Source of the DNA: Lachnospiraceae bacterium
Lineage (GTDB): Bacteria; Bacillota; Clostridia; Lachnospirales; Lachnospiraceae
Assembly (NCBI GenBank): GCA_910574965.1
Contig: CAJTDB010000027.1
Coordinates: forward strand, 1 to 52,399
DNA: 52,399 bases
Direction: 5' to 3'
Of this stretch, positions 25,088 through 33,890 are shown piece after piece. The translations under genes were made by a program, and so were the position numbers. The notes under the pieces are model-generated. The model was not told the origin of the DNA. It searched no databases and saw only the letters and a list, made by a program, of their open reading frames with translations. Within the stretch, counting starts at the first letter, position 1. The number at the start of each line of letters is the position of its first letter.

Positions 25088-26016
25088 GTTCCGTCACCTC
25101 CGTATTCGATGGGCCTGCTCAGCTTCATGATCTGCGTGAAGGCAAACAGGATGATGGACGCGCAGATGGCCAGGGCAATCTTTCCCGGTGTGGTGAAGAT
25201 CAGGGTATGGAACCAGTCTTTGTTCAGGAAATACAGCAGGGGCACATTGGCGATCACCAGGAACATCATGGTAATGGCTTCACGCCGGGGGCCCTGCATC
25301 ATGGCTTCCAGTTCCGATTGCACCACACGGACATCGGAGAATTTCTGCACAATGGTGGGCAGCGTATTCTTCATGGAACGGTCAGACTGGCACTGGATCA
25401 GGATATTGGCCCATTCGTGGAATACCCGATTGGGTATTTTCATCTTCAGGGAGTTGATGGCGCTGGTCATGTTGGCGTTGATCAGCTCGCTCTCATATAC
25501 AAATGCCTCAAAGTTGGCTTTTATTGGTTCGTTAATGTAAGGCAGGTTTTCCCTTACGGAGCGCAGCAGGTCCTCCGTCCGCAGGTAGGACGTGGTGACG
25601 ATGGAGATGGCGGTCTCCAGTTCCTCGTTCAGATGTTTCTTATAGCTGGCGGCCGTGCTGCGCAGATACCATATGGGCACCAGGGAAAAGCCTATGCCTA
25701 AAATGGGGACCAGGTACACGTTGCCGATCAGCAGCGCCAGCACTGCCCCTACCGCAAAAAGGATCAGGGTCAGCCGGGTGACTGCCTCATAGCGGTCAGC
25801 CCGCCCGGTGTCCTTTAAAATCTGCCGGATCTCATAGTCCTGGTTGAAAAATCCCCTGGCCGGCGTCCCCATGAGCACGTTCAGCTCATCCGACAGGGTG
25901 GCGGTCTTTCTCCCGGTGTTGAAGATAACGTCCGTAAAGTCCCGCGGCCGCACCTGGAAAAGAGCCAGAAGCCCGGCACTCAGCAGGGTAAAACAGATAA
26001 GATAGATCCAGTGCAA
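25084..26016 (-). CDS. TadB-like pilus assembly platform protein
   Basis: 310 residues. The start is TTG 26016 with GGAGGTG 8 nt before it. It has an N-terminal membrane helix, a central pair (LTLILFAVGAVLALLIGNVY), a cytosolic F-domain-like part (ETAISIVTTSYLRTEDLLRS) and a C-terminal helical membrane region. It pairs with TadC, encoded next with a 4-nt overlap, as the inner-membrane platform of the Tad system. Together they are probably driven by the CpaF-like ATPase upstream. Confidence 0.82.
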   Translation of the reverse strand: MHWIYLICFTLLSAGLLALFQVRPRDFTDVIFNTGRKTATLSDELNVLMGTPARGFFNQDYEIRQILKDTGRADRYEAVTRLTLILFAVGAVLALLIGNVYLVPILGIGFSLVPIWYLRSTAASYKKHLNEELETAISIVTTSYLRTEDLLRSVRENLPYINEPIKANFEAFVYESELINANMTSAINSLKMKIPNRVFHEWANILIQCQSDRSMKNTLPTIVQKFSDVRVVQSELEAMMQGPRREAITMMFLVIANVPLLYFLNKDWFHTLIFTTPGKIALAICASIILFAFTQIMKLSRPIEYGGDGT

Positions 26017-26019
26017 TGT

Positions 26020-27432
26020 CTACACCTCCTTTCCTGGCGGCTGTTTCCCCGAAGCCCCTTTACGGGGTGGGGCGCTGTCTAAAAATTCCTGCAATTCCTT
26101 GTGGGAGATGCCGTTGTCCAGCAGCCGTTTTTTCAGTGTCTCGGACATGGCGCCCATCTTGCGGTGGCGGCCTACCACGTGGGCGGCCCCGTGTTCATCG
26201 GTCACGTTGTCCACTACCTCATATTTATAAAGGGGACGGTACATCAGTTTCCCGTCCAGATAATCCTCCCCCTCGATGATCTCCATGATCTTCCGGGAGC
26301 GGTCCTCCAGCTGCTTGGTGAACACCACCACAGGGTAAGCCTCCACCATGATCTGCATCAGGATGGAATCGTCCATGCTGTACTTCCGCTTGGCAAGGGT
26401 CATCATACGCCGGTAGGTGCTCTCGCAGGAGTTGGAGTGGATGGTGGTGCAGACCGTGTGGCCGGTACGGGAGCTTTCCGCCGCCGACAGGCTCTCTGCC
26501 GCCGACCGCATCTCGCCCACGCCGATCACGTCCGGGTGTTTCCGCAGCACGCGCTCCAGGAGGAAGTCCTGGTTGATGTTCATGGACGGGTTTTCATGGG
26601 GCCTTGTGAGCAGGTGGACCACGGAATTTAAAATATTCCCGTCTTCATCCCGTTTCACCAGGTCAAACTCCCGGCTGCCTTCCTCTATGGTGATGAGGCG
26701 GCGGTTGTTGGGCACGTTGGATAAGAGCCATGCCATGATGGTTGTCTTCCCGGAACCGGTGGAGCCGGCAATGCAAACGGAAACCCCGTAGCGGATGCAG
26801 GCGGTCAGGAAGTGGAGCATCTCCGGCGTGGCGCTCCCGGAATCCAGGAGCTTTTCCTCGGACACCGTATTCTGGTTGACGATACGGATGGAGGCATTGA
26901 TGCCCACTTCCGAATCCACGATGGGCGTCTTATCCACGGAGATACGGATGTTCTTGTCCAGGAAACCGATGACCGAGGGCATGGTGTCGTCAATGACCAT
27001 GCCGCAGGCGTTCAGCATCCGCCGCACCACGTCAATGGCGTGCTGGGGGGAGGAAAACCGGTCCGGGATCTTGATGCTGCGCCCGCTGTTCATGATGACC
27101 TCGATATCGTTGTAGGCGTTGATGTTCACCTCCTCCACACCCGGCTGGTAGATCCATTTCTTTAGGAAGGAGTAGCCTGCCATATCCTCATAAAGCCTGG
27201 CGCACAGCTGCTCGGTGGTAAGCCCTTTGATGGCGTACTTGCGTTTCACCAGGTACTGCACCATCAGCTCCTTTAACACGGTGACGGCACGTTCCGAATC
27301 ATTTTCCCCGGCGCCGGCTATGGTGGAGGCGTGGTTTTCGGAAAAATAGCGCTGCACATCCTCCAGCACCTGCTCATAGGTCAGGTCTCCGTTTTCCGTA
27401 GGGGCAAAGAAAATATCATTTAAGTTATTCAT
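26020..27432 (-). CDS. CpaF/TadA-family secretion ATPase
   Basis: 470 residues from ATG 27432 (GGAGG 9 nt before; a longer frame only overlaps the upstream gene). Walker A is IAGSTGSGKTTIMAWLL at about residues 218-235, followed by an ITIEEGSREF acidic box, a HENPSMNINQ-type segment, and an Asp/His-rich GVGEMRSAAE motif with TGHTVCTTIHSNS near 320-345, all typical of type II/IV secretion ATPases. It would supply energy for pilus assembly. Its start overlaps the end of the TadZ-like gene by 8 nt. Confidence 0.9.
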   Translation of the reverse strand: MNNLNDIFFAPTENGDLTYEQVLEDVQRYFSENHASTIAGAGENDSERAVTVLKELMVQYLVKRKYAIKGLTTEQLCARLYEDMAGYSFLKKWIYQPGVEEVNINAYNDIEVIMNSGRSIKIPDRFSSPQHAIDVVRRMLNACGMVIDDTMPSVIGFLDKNIRISVDKTPIVDSEVGINASIRIVNQNTVSEEKLLDSGSATPEMLHFLTACIRYGVSVCIAGSTGSGKTTIMAWLLSNVPNNRRLITIEEGSREFDLVKRDEDGNILNSVVHLLTRPHENPSMNINQDFLLERVLRKHPDVIGVGEMRSAAESLSAAESSRTGHTVCTTIHSNSCESTYRRMMTLAKRKYSMDDSILMQIMVEAYPVVVFTKQLEDRSRKIMEIIEGEDYLDGKLMYRPLYKYEVVDNVTDEHGAAHVVGRHRKMGAMSETLKKRLLDNGISHKELQEFLDSAPPRKGASGKQPPGKEV

Positions 27433-28270
27433 CGCTGTATTCCTCCCCGTCCGGCTCCTGTTCATACTCATCCTCTGTGTATTCTCCGTCTCCGTATTCC
27501 GCTTCATAGGCATCCTCTTCCTGCCGCTCGGCAAGCTCCATCTGTTCCAGGGCTTCCAGGACCTTGTTTAAGGAGGCGGTATATTTGGAGTTGCAGTATT
27601 TGATGGCCTGGAACATGCCCCCTTCGGTGGCGCAGCGGTCGATCTCCTTCCCGTAGGGCAGGAGACCGTCAAAGCCGCCGATGATGTACCCCATCTCGTC
27701 AAAGGCGTGGAAGGGGCGGGCCATGCCTGCAAAGGTCATGTGCTCATGGTAGTGGAACCGCCCGTCTACCAGCAGGGGCTGGTGGGCTTTCAGGTAATTG
27801 ATGCCCTTTAAGTCCGGCGTCACGATGCGGAGCACCAGGTCGCCGGATTCAATGGCAGCAGGCGTGAATACGTTGGTCATGGCGGAGCCGCAGTCCAGGA
27901 TGACGTAATCCACCAGTTTCTTTGCCGAGGATATGAGCTGCAGGGCCATCTGGTAGTCCGTCTCCGGATAGCTTAACGGGTTCTCCCCGGCGCAGTATCC
28001 CATAAGGCCGATATAGGGGTAATTCTTCAGCACTGTCACATGGCTGGCTACCTGGGATGTGTCGATCTCCACGCTGGTCAGGACCTGGCCGATGGAGACG
28101 GCTGTGGTGGTGATCTGCTCCGGGAGCCATACCGGGAGCATGGGGATGCCGGGCTCCCCGCTGATGATGATGGCTTTTCGTTTGTCACGGGTCAGCGCTT
28201 TGGCAAGGATGCAGCAGAACATGGATTTGCCGCTGCCGGGGCTGCCCCAGACCGTGATTGTTTTGGACAT
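27425..28270 (-). CDS. TadZ/CpaE-like ParA-type ATPase
   Basis: 281 residues from ATG 28270 (AGGAGG 10 nt before). Residues 3-18 hold TITVWGSPGSGKSMFC, a P-loop of the MinD/ParA kind, and ICISGEP-like IIISGEPGIPML follows. YVILDCGSAM (about residue 155) is the Walker B-like region. The C-terminal 40 residues are very acidic. Family members place the pilus machine at its site in the cell. Context with CpaF, TadB and TadC supports this. Confidence 0.82.
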   Translation of the reverse strand: MSKTITVWGSPGSGKSMFCCILAKALTRDKRKAIIISGEPGIPMLPVWLPEQITTTAVSIGQVLTSVEIDTSQVASHVTVLKNYPYIGLMGYCAGENPLSYPETDYQMALQLISSAKKLVDYVILDCGSAMTNVFTPAAIESGDLVLRIVTPDLKGINYLKAHQPLLVDGRFHYHEHMTFAGMARPFHAFDEMGYIIGGFDGLLPYGKEIDRCATEGGMFQAIKYCNSKYTASLNKVLEALEQMELAERQEEDAYEAEYGDGEYTEDEYEQEPDGEEYSDE

Positions 28271-28298
28271 GGAAACCATTCCTCCTTTCTGCCTGCGG

Positions 28299-29204
28299 TC
28301 AGGTCTTGTTTTCTTCCTTGTCTCCTTCTTTATCAGGGGAGCTTTCCCCACTGGTTCCGGATTCTTTTCCCGATTCTTTTTGTTCCCCAGAGGCAGGTTC
28401 TTCCCCGGTTTCTCCCGCAGCGTCCGATTCCGGATTTTCTGCTTCCCCGTCCCCGGCCATTTCCCCTGTTTCTTCATCGGAAGGCTCCGGGAAGTAGATC
28501 TCCTGCAGGATCACATCCTGCTCTGCCAGGAGTTCCTCTGCCAGCTTTTCATTGTTACGGGAGATCAGGGCTACATGGGCCACCCCGTCATTTTCCAGGG
28601 AGGTGATGACCCGTGCCTGTTCCGGGCTGGCAAGTACCGTGATGGTGGCGGACTGCTGTTTTTCTTCATCCTCCACCGGCTCCTTTGTGTTGTCCACGTT
28701 GACGCCCTTGGCATCCGTGACGGAAAGCACCCGGACGAAACGCAGCTCCGGAACTTCCTCCGCCGTGTCCAGGAAATGGTATACCCGGATGATGTCATTC
28801 GGCTGCAGCTTATCGGACAGGCCGGAAGCCAGCGTTTTCACAGTCAGGGAGATGGCCACCTTCCCGGAGGGGATGCTGTTTAAGGCCACATCCGAGGATA
28901 CCGGGACGGCGCTGGTCTTGGAGGCCAGGATATAATCCCCCTGGGATAAGTCTGCCGTGGCATAGAGCCCTTTCACATCCTCAAGGGAGTGGGCGATATT
29001 GGGGGGAAGGTTGTAGCTCCCTACCTCCACGGTCTCCGTATTGTCTGCCGAGAGCTGTTCCCCTTTCAGCACGGGTTTTGTGACCCGGACGATCTCTGTC
29101 TTGCCGTTGGTCTGCTTCGCAATGGTGGGCAGGGCGACAAAGGCGATAACGGCTGCCAGCAGGATACTGAGCAGGCCGAAGATAAAGCGGTTATTCAGTT
29201 TCAT
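28299..29204 (-). CDS. CpaB/RcpC-like pilus assembly protein (SAF domain)
   Basis: 301 residues from ATG 29204 (CAGGAG 11 nt before). One N-terminal membrane helix (FGLLSILLAAVIAFVALPTI), then a SAF-type domain at about 38-110 (VTKPVLKGEQLSADNTETVE, DLSQGDYILASK) and a second beta domain to about 225. The last 60 residues are low complexity (E, G, S, P). CpaB proteins act at the cell envelope in Flp pilus export. The tail is unusual and may span or anchor in the wall (inference). Confidence 0.82.
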   Translation of the reverse strand: MKLNNRFIFGLLSILLAAVIAFVALPTIAKQTNGKTEIVRVTKPVLKGEQLSADNTETVEVGSYNLPPNIAHSLEDVKGLYATADLSQGDYILASKTSAVPVSSDVALNSIPSGKVAISLTVKTLASGLSDKLQPNDIIRVYHFLDTAEEVPELRFVRVLSVTDAKGVNVDNTKEPVEDEEKQQSATITVLASPEQARVITSLENDGVAHVALISRNNEKLAEELLAEQDVILQEIYFPEPSDEETGEMAGDGEAENPESDAAGETGEEPASGEQKESGKESGTSGESSPDKEGDKEENKT

Positions 29205-29323
29205 GGTTGTTTTCACTCCTGTCATATAAAGTGTGGCATCTGCCTGCCAGCCCTGTCAGATAAAACAGGTGCCGGCCTTATGCGCTTCTACGATACGCAG
29301 CGCAATTATTTTGGCAGATGCGG

Positions 29324-29791
29324 TTATAGGATCGCAGTTATGGTAACGGCCAGGCTCCCGGCCATCAGGAACGGCACAAAGGGAAGGGAAAGCATCCCCT
29401 TTTTCCGCCCTGCTGCCAGGGAAACACAGGCCGCAAGGCCGGAGGCAATGAGCAGGACGGCCAGCATACGGGAGGGGCCGTAGATAAGTCCCATGATCCC
29501 GGCCAGCTTGATATCCCCGCCCCCAATCCCGGCGCCTTCTTCTGACACCAGTGCGGCGGCCAGCAGGACCAGGAAGCCGGCTGCTGCCCCGGTAAAAGAG
29601 AAAAGGAATAAAAGCGGCAGGAGGGCGGTTCCGAAAAGCCCTGCATGTACCAGGGGTGCCGCAAGCGCAAAGGGGAGGAAGAGCAGGAGCGCCCGGCCGG
29701 GCACCCGCCTCTTTTTCAGGTCATATGCGGCAAATCCAGCGATGCACGCAAAGGCCATCAGTTCATAAAGGAAAATGGGGCTGCTATTCAC
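29324..29791 (-). CDS. A24-family prepilin peptidase (TadV/CpaA-like)
   Basis: 155 residues if the GTG at 29791, overlapping the upstream stop by 8 nt, is used; ATG 29758 is the alternative. No strong ribosome binding site is seen, so translation is probably coupled. Catalytic aspartates of the family are in AAYDLKKRRVP (about residue 22) and GGGDIKLAG (about 91). Several hydrophobic segments make it an inner-membrane protease that cleaves prepilin leaders. It is followed by a gap of 119 nt before the cpaB-like gene. Confidence 0.82.
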   Translation of the reverse strand: MNSSPIFLYELMAFACIAGFAAYDLKKRRVPGRALLLFLPFALAAPLVHAGLFGTALLPLLFLFSFTGAAAGFLVLLAAALVSEEGAGIGGGDIKLAGIMGLIYGPSRMLAVLLIASGLAACVSLAAGRKKGMLSLPFVPFLMAGSLAVTITAIL

Positions 29792-31478
29792 GGTTGGTAT
29801 ACCAGTCATCAAACACGCTCTGGTGGATGGTGATGTAGTCATCCAGGTTGACCGAGAGCATCCCGTCCGGCGTCCATGCGTCCCATACCTGGGTATACAC
29901 CACATAGCTGGTGCTATCCGGGAACCATACAGGCGTGAAATGCACGGTGCGCCCGTAGGTGGAGAACTCATTGGGCTGGAAGGTGAACCTTGCGCTGCGC
30001 CCGCTGGAGACGCGCTGCAAAAGCCGCAGGTAAGTCTTATACTGGAATTCCGGGAATACAGAAAAAGCAGTCTGAGGGTTGCTGTGGTGCCCGTCCGGTG
30101 AGTTTGTGGATAGCACGGCCCGTACTTCCGTTTTCACGCCGTAGCCGCTCTTCATGTCCTTCCCGTTGGCGGTGGGGACGATATCATCCGGCATCAGGGT
30201 CATAGTCCCGCTGATGGAGGCCGAATAGCCGGTATAGTCATACTCCCAGTCTCCCCGGTCTACCCAGTGGCCGTCATCTTCCCCGTGGCTGCACCATTGC
30301 CAGTCCGGGACCCAGTAACAGCTCCACACGCCCCAGTTCGCACTGAGCTTCTGCGGATTGGAGGGGAGTGCGGGAACGGAATAGCCGGGGTTCACGTCTG
30401 TTGCCAGGGGATCGGGCGGTATCTTTTCGTTCAGGTCCACAATCTTCGCCACAAAGGTATCCTGGGCGGTGAAGCCCCTGCTCAATGACACTGTGATCGT
30501 GATGGTCTGGGGCGTATCGGGCGTATGCCATTTCACCCACACCAGCTGGGAGTCATTGGCCGGTATGACAAAGTTCCGGACGGTGTAGCTCCTGCCCATG
30601 ATATGGAACGTGACCGTTGCCGGGTTGTCCGGGGTAAGGCGTCCGCCTGTCCGCAGCCGGATGGCAGTGATCACATCCGTATCCACCCGGTATTCCACAT
30701 CCGGCGCCTCGATCTCCCCGCCCGGTTCTTCGGTCTCTTCAAACCAGACAATGCCGACACCTAAGGAGCTGATGATATCCCCGTTGGACTGTATCCCGCG
30801 CCTGCCGCCGGTCCAGGCGGGAAAGCCCAGGTCGCTGTACTCCAGGAACAGGGAAAGGGGGAGGTTCTGGAAAGCCACCGAGGGCAGCTTACTCCGCAGG
30901 GACCCTCCGGAGAGCTGGTCGTAGAGGGCGGCTTCCGTTGCCGTAAAAGCGTATTTTGTGCCGTTGAAGGTCACATAGGCAATGGGCTCCAGCAGGATCT
31001 TGTACTGCCCTGACAGCATGCTCTCGTAGTTTACCCCCGTGGCATCGGCTACCATCATGCAGGCGTATTCCGAACAGAAATAGCGTTTGATGGCTTCGAT
31101 GGAAGCGGGCCGGCTGTTGCTGTTGATGATGGCCGGCATGGAATAGGCCGGCTGCAGGCAGTTGTAAGGGACGCCGGACTGCAGGGAGAGCGAAGTCCCG
31201 TCCCGGTACTGGATCTTGTTCACCTTGCCGAAATGGAGCATCGTGGATGCCTGGCTTCGGTTGGAGAAATCCACGGGCGTGCTCACGGCGGAGCCGGACT
31301 GGGCATCCACCACCGTCACCCGTACGCCATCGTTGCCGGGAGACCAGAAGTTGGTGGAGGTGCCCTGGTTCATGTTTCCCCCGCCGCCGTCAATGTTACC
31401 CTGCCCGGAAGCGAAAGCCTGTGCAGGACACAGGCAGAACAGGAGGGCGGCGCAGAGGAGGGCATAAAAGCGTTTCAA
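29784..31478 (-). CDS. Large secreted protein of the pilus operon
   Basis: 564 residues; the start is TTG 31478, with GGAG about 11 nt before it. A clear signal peptide (KRFYALLCAALLFCLCPAQA, cut near FASG) is followed by a Gly/Asn-rich stretch and long beta-rich regions. No transmembrane anchor or LPxTG motif is seen at the C-terminus. It is encoded inside the Tad-like operon and overlaps the prepilin peptidase. A pilus-tip or surface adhesion role is plausible, but I do not recognise a domain. Confidence 0.78.
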   Translation of the reverse strand: MKRFYALLCAALLFCLCPAQAFASGQGNIDGGGGNMNQGTSTNFWSPGNDGVRVTVVDAQSGSAVSTPVDFSNRSQASTMLHFGKVNKIQYRDGTSLSLQSGVPYNCLQPAYSMPAIINSNSRPASIEAIKRYFCSEYACMMVADATGVNYESMLSGQYKILLEPIAYVTFNGTKYAFTATEAALYDQLSGGSLRSKLPSVAFQNLPLSLFLEYSDLGFPAWTGGRRGIQSNGDIISSLGVGIVWFEETEEPGGEIEAPDVEYRVDTDVITAIRLRTGGRLTPDNPATVTFHIMGRSYTVRNFVIPANDSQLVWVKWHTPDTPQTITITVSLSRGFTAQDTFVAKIVDLNEKIPPDPLATDVNPGYSVPALPSNPQKLSANWGVWSCYWVPDWQWCSHGEDDGHWVDRGDWEYDYTGYSASISGTMTLMPDDIVPTANGKDMKSGYGVKTEVRAVLSTNSPDGHHSNPQTAFSVFPEFQYKTYLRLLQRVSSGRSARFTFQPNEFSTYGRTVHFTPVWFPDSTSYVVYTQVWDAWTPDGMLSVNLDDYITIHQSVFDDWYTNRE

Positions 31479-31507
31479 ACAATATCACACTCCAATCTTT
31501 TTCTAAT

Positions 31508-31574
31508 CGAGTAGTGGAAATGCGTTCCCCTACTCGCTGTACACGGCATTCGCCAGATGTGAGTGCAAGCACTC
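31508..31574 (-). promoter_or_regulatory. Leader hairpin and palindrome before the secreted-protein gene
   Basis: CGAGTAG-x-GGAA (from 31508) pairs with TTCC-x-CTACTCG (to 31535), an 11-bp stem with one mismatch and a 5-nt loop. At 31561-31574 lies the exact palindrome GAGTGC-AA-GCACTC. Both are in the 256-nt space before a TTG start. They could be operator and leader structures; no clear promoter was found. Confidence 0.45.
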
Positions 31575-31597
31575 CCGCCTGGCTCATTGCTCGCGCA

Positions 31598-31631
31598 TAA
31601 AAAGAAAACCGCCATTTCTGAGGCGGTTTTC
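31598..31631 (-). terminator. Intrinsic terminator after DUF6550 gene
   Basis: GAAAACCGCC (31604-31613) with GGCGGTTTTC (31622-31631), 10 bp and 8-nt loop, followed on the minus strand by TTTTTAT. It splits the pilus operon between the DUF6550 gene and the secreted protein. Confidence 0.85.
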
Positions 31632-31734
31632 CGGTTTCAGTATTCAGTTGTGTATGCAGCTGTCGATATCTGGCTGGGAACTCATTCAGGCAATCCCTGT
31701 AAGTATCATGCGGGGATAGGTTCCGGATTGGCTG

Positions 31735-32304
31735 TCAGTTCCCCATGTTCCCGACCATCTTGTTAGGATCTCCGCTGCTGTCCACAGTGGCCTGGTTGAC
31801 CTGTCCAGGAACAACCCATCCAAAAACTGGATCGTATACAGCCCCGTTTTCATTGGTGGTGCCGGCAGGAGGCGTACTGTCCTTTCCGGTATCTGTGGAA
31901 GAAGGGGCTGTTTCCGGGGCCGGGTTCACGGGATGGTCTTCACCAGGGTCCGTGATGACAGTCTTGCCTTCCGGGGGAGGAGGCGGTGTTTCCTCCTTTG
32001 TTTCCGTGGGAACGAAGTCAACTACAACTTCCTGCTCTGATTCCTCTGCCACTTTGGGGTAATCTTCCAGCTTGTCCGCTGCATTGTCCTGGTTCTGGAT
32101 ATTGCTGTCTGCATGCTCCCAGGAGCCTTCCGTGGCATCCGGGGTATCCTTCCATTCCTCCTGGACAGCGTCCGGGGGCTGCCCATCCGGCAGGAAGGCG
32201 GTCTTTGTATCCCGCCCCACAAGCCAGCAGGCGGCGAGGATGGCGATGCAGGAAACAGAAAGGACGGTCACCAGGAACCCTTTGGACTTAAAAATTTTTT
32301 TCAT
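31735..32304 (-). CDS. DUF6550-like membrane-anchored protein
   Basis: 189 residues; ATG with an AAAGGAG site upstream. One N-terminal membrane helix (FLVTVLSVSCIAILAACWLV), possibly a lipoprotein-like AAC at its end, then a long exposed acidic and Pro-rich region and a C-terminal YDPVFGWVVPGQ motif followed by NKMVGNMGN. I recognise the end pattern from DUF6550 proteins. The disordered region fits a spacer across the wall. Confidence 0.75.
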   Translation of the reverse strand: MKKIFKSKGFLVTVLSVSCIAILAACWLVGRDTKTAFLPDGQPPDAVQEEWKDTPDATEGSWEHADSNIQNQDNAADKLEDYPKVAEESEQEVVVDFVPTETKEETPPPPPEGKTVITDPGEDHPVNPAPETAPSSTDTGKDSTPPAGTTNENGAVYDPVFGWVVPGQVNQATVDSSGDPNKMVGNMGN

Positions 32305-32375
32305 ATAGCAGTCATCTCCTTTTTGGCTTTATATAAAAAACTTACGAGTAAACGGAGCCTTTCCCAACATAAATT

Positions 32376-32492
32376 TCAAAAATTTCCATTTTTTCCCCGG
32401 TAGTATCCGATAAAGCGAAAGGTCAAGAATCCGGCAAGGGCCGTGAGAAGAGTGGTGAGGATAAATTTTTTAGATACAAACAGTTTCTTCAT
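32376..32492 (-). CDS. 38-residue membrane peptide
   Basis: ATG 32492 has AAAGGAG 10 nt upstream. The product MKKLFVSKKF..., has one hydrophobic helix (ILTTLLTALAGFLTF) and a short basic end. It lies between the TadE-like and DUF6550 genes in the same direction. It is too short to classify but its start site and operon position support a real gene. Confidence 0.6.
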   Translation of the reverse strand: MKKLFVSKKFILTTLLTALAGFLTFRFIGYYRGKNGNF

Positions 32493-32540
32493 AAGAGGTA
32501 AGCTCCTTTCATAGTTGGCTGCTGCCTGTTATTTGGCAGA

Positions 32541-33056
32541 CTAAAATTTGGTGTTGTGGTAACCGGTCAGCTCCACAGGCCGGGTGATGGCGGGATAGGA
32601 GTGGCCGAACATGTAGACATAGAACTCCACGTTGCAGGTGAATACATACTCCACCCGGTCGCCTGTCACATGGAATGCGAGGCTGATGTCCCTTACCCGG
32701 TAGTCATCCGTGGAAAGGGGGATCTTGCTGGCGAGCCCGTCTGTCACCATGTCCTCCAGCATGGCGGTATAGTCCCCGCTGGAGTAGAGGGTATTTAAGT
32801 ATTCGCTGAAGTTGGTCTCCCTCTGGGAACGGTAGGTGTCCGCATAGATGCTGGCGCTCAAATTGTTCAACTCCATCTTTGCGCCATTGCGGATGTTGAT
32901 GCAGGTGATACGGATGGAGGCATACAGCAGCAGGAAGGAGACCAGCATCACGATCCCCACCACAAAAAAACAGGTAAAGATAGAAATATCCCCACGGTCA
33001 TTCCGGAGGGGATTCCTGCCTGCACTGCCTTTCATACGTTGGTACGGTTTTTTCAT
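32541..33056 (-). CDS. TadE-like pseudopilin
   Basis: 171 residues from ATG 33056 (GAGGTG just before). A basic N-terminus with NDRGDISIFTCFF leads into one long hydrophobic helix (residues about 26-50), followed by an exposed mostly beta domain with YRSQRETNFSEYLN. This layout (G-x-x-x-x-F/E then helix) is that of TadE/TadF minor pilins, though the canonical E at +5 is not clear. It starts 9 nt after the preceding stop. Confidence 0.75.
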   Translation of the reverse strand: MKKPYQRMKGSAGRNPLRNDRGDISIFTCFFVVGIVMLVSFLLLYASIRITCINIRNGAKMELNNLSASIYADTYRSQRETNFSEYLNTLYSSGDYTAMLEDMVTDGLASKIPLSTDDYRVRDISLAFHVTGDRVEYVFTCNVEFYVYMFGHSYPAITRPVELTGYHNTKF

Positions 33057-33064
33057 GCGCCACC

Positions 33065-33565
33065 TCACTTCCAGTAATGCTCGCTGACGCCGGCGCCCCT
33101 GGAGACAACCGTGATGTTCACCAGGTTGAAGTTCCAGAAGCCGCCCAGCTTTGCCCTGCCCGTGATGGTGATGTAAAAGGGTGTCCCCAGCTGGATGGCC
33201 CGGCTCATGCCGGACGGGGTGGGCGACTTGTAGGAGGCGTCAATGGAGTAGGAGATATTCTCAGCCCCTTCAATTTGAGAGCAGAGGAAGTTAAAAAGCT
33301 GTTCTGTCTCTCCATTGACGCCCCCGGAAAGCTGTATCTGCTTCACCATCTGGTCTGCACAGTGGTCCAGTTCCTGTTTGGTGGAGATGATACTGAACAG
33401 GTCCAGGATGAATGCCAGCAGGAGCACCGCTATGAAGATGAACACCACCGTACTGAAATAGTTGACATCGCCATGCTCACTTTTCAGTATGGCCGCCGGG
33501 TTCCTGCCGGGCCTGCCCTTCTGGGGAGACGCCCTGCCGGCTGCTTTGGACATTGTTTGGGACAA
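33065..33565 (-). CDS. DUF4320 (TadE-like) protein
   Basis: 166 residues if TTG 33565 is the start; the only nearby site (AAAGGCGGTGG) fits it better than the ATG at 33553. After a basic lead, HGDVNYFSTVVFIFIAVLLL begins the single membrane helix, then DLFSIISTKQELDHCADQMV and a beta-rich exposed domain. This matches DUF4320, a TadE-like group in Clostridia. It is the first gene of the pilus operon. Confidence 0.78.
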   Translation of the reverse strand: MSQTMSKAAGRASPQKGRPGRNPAAILKSEHGDVNYFSTVVFIFIAVLLLAFILDLFSIISTKQELDHCADQMVKQIQLSGGVNGETEQLFNFLCSQIEGAENISYSIDASYKSPTPSGMSRAIQLGTPFYITITGRAKLGGFWNFNLVNITVVSRGAGVSEHYWK

Positions 33566-33589
33566 AGTAAAACCACCGCCTTTCTGACG

Positions 33590-33622
33590 AAAACAGCCGT
33601 CTCCCGGAATGGAAAACGGCTG
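33590..33622 (-). terminator. Terminator-like hairpin at the head of the pilus operon
   Basis: CAGCCGT pairs with ACGGCTG (33594-33600 with 33616-33622), loop of 15 nt, followed on the minus strand by TTTTCG. It lies between a likely promoter and the first gene, so it may be an attenuator. Confidence 0.6.
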
Positions 33623-33646
33623 CTCTACATATTTTTGACTGTACCA

Positions 33647-33675
33647 AGTATAGCATGGATGCCTTTACGGGGAAA
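33647..33675 (-). promoter_or_regulatory. Putative extended -10 promoter of the pilus operon
   Basis: On the minus strand TGC-TATACT (33647-33655) forms an extended -10 element; the -35 hexamer 17 bp upstream (TTTCCC) is weak. Transcription would start near 33640 and pass the hairpin at 33590-33622. Confidence 0.55.
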
Positions 33676-33890
33676 GAGCAGAACCGTGCCAATGTTGTGC
33701 CGATGGTGTGCCAATTAAAAATAGGAAAGAATTTAAAGGTCAAAAAGCGGATCAGGAGAGTTCAGCGGCTGTCAGCAGGAAAGCAAATTGTAATTTTCGC
33801 TTTTTTATGGTAAGATAGGAAATAAGAAAGACTGCGTTGCAAATAGGATAGACAAAAATGGAAACAATAGGATAGAGGTGTCTGCATAGA

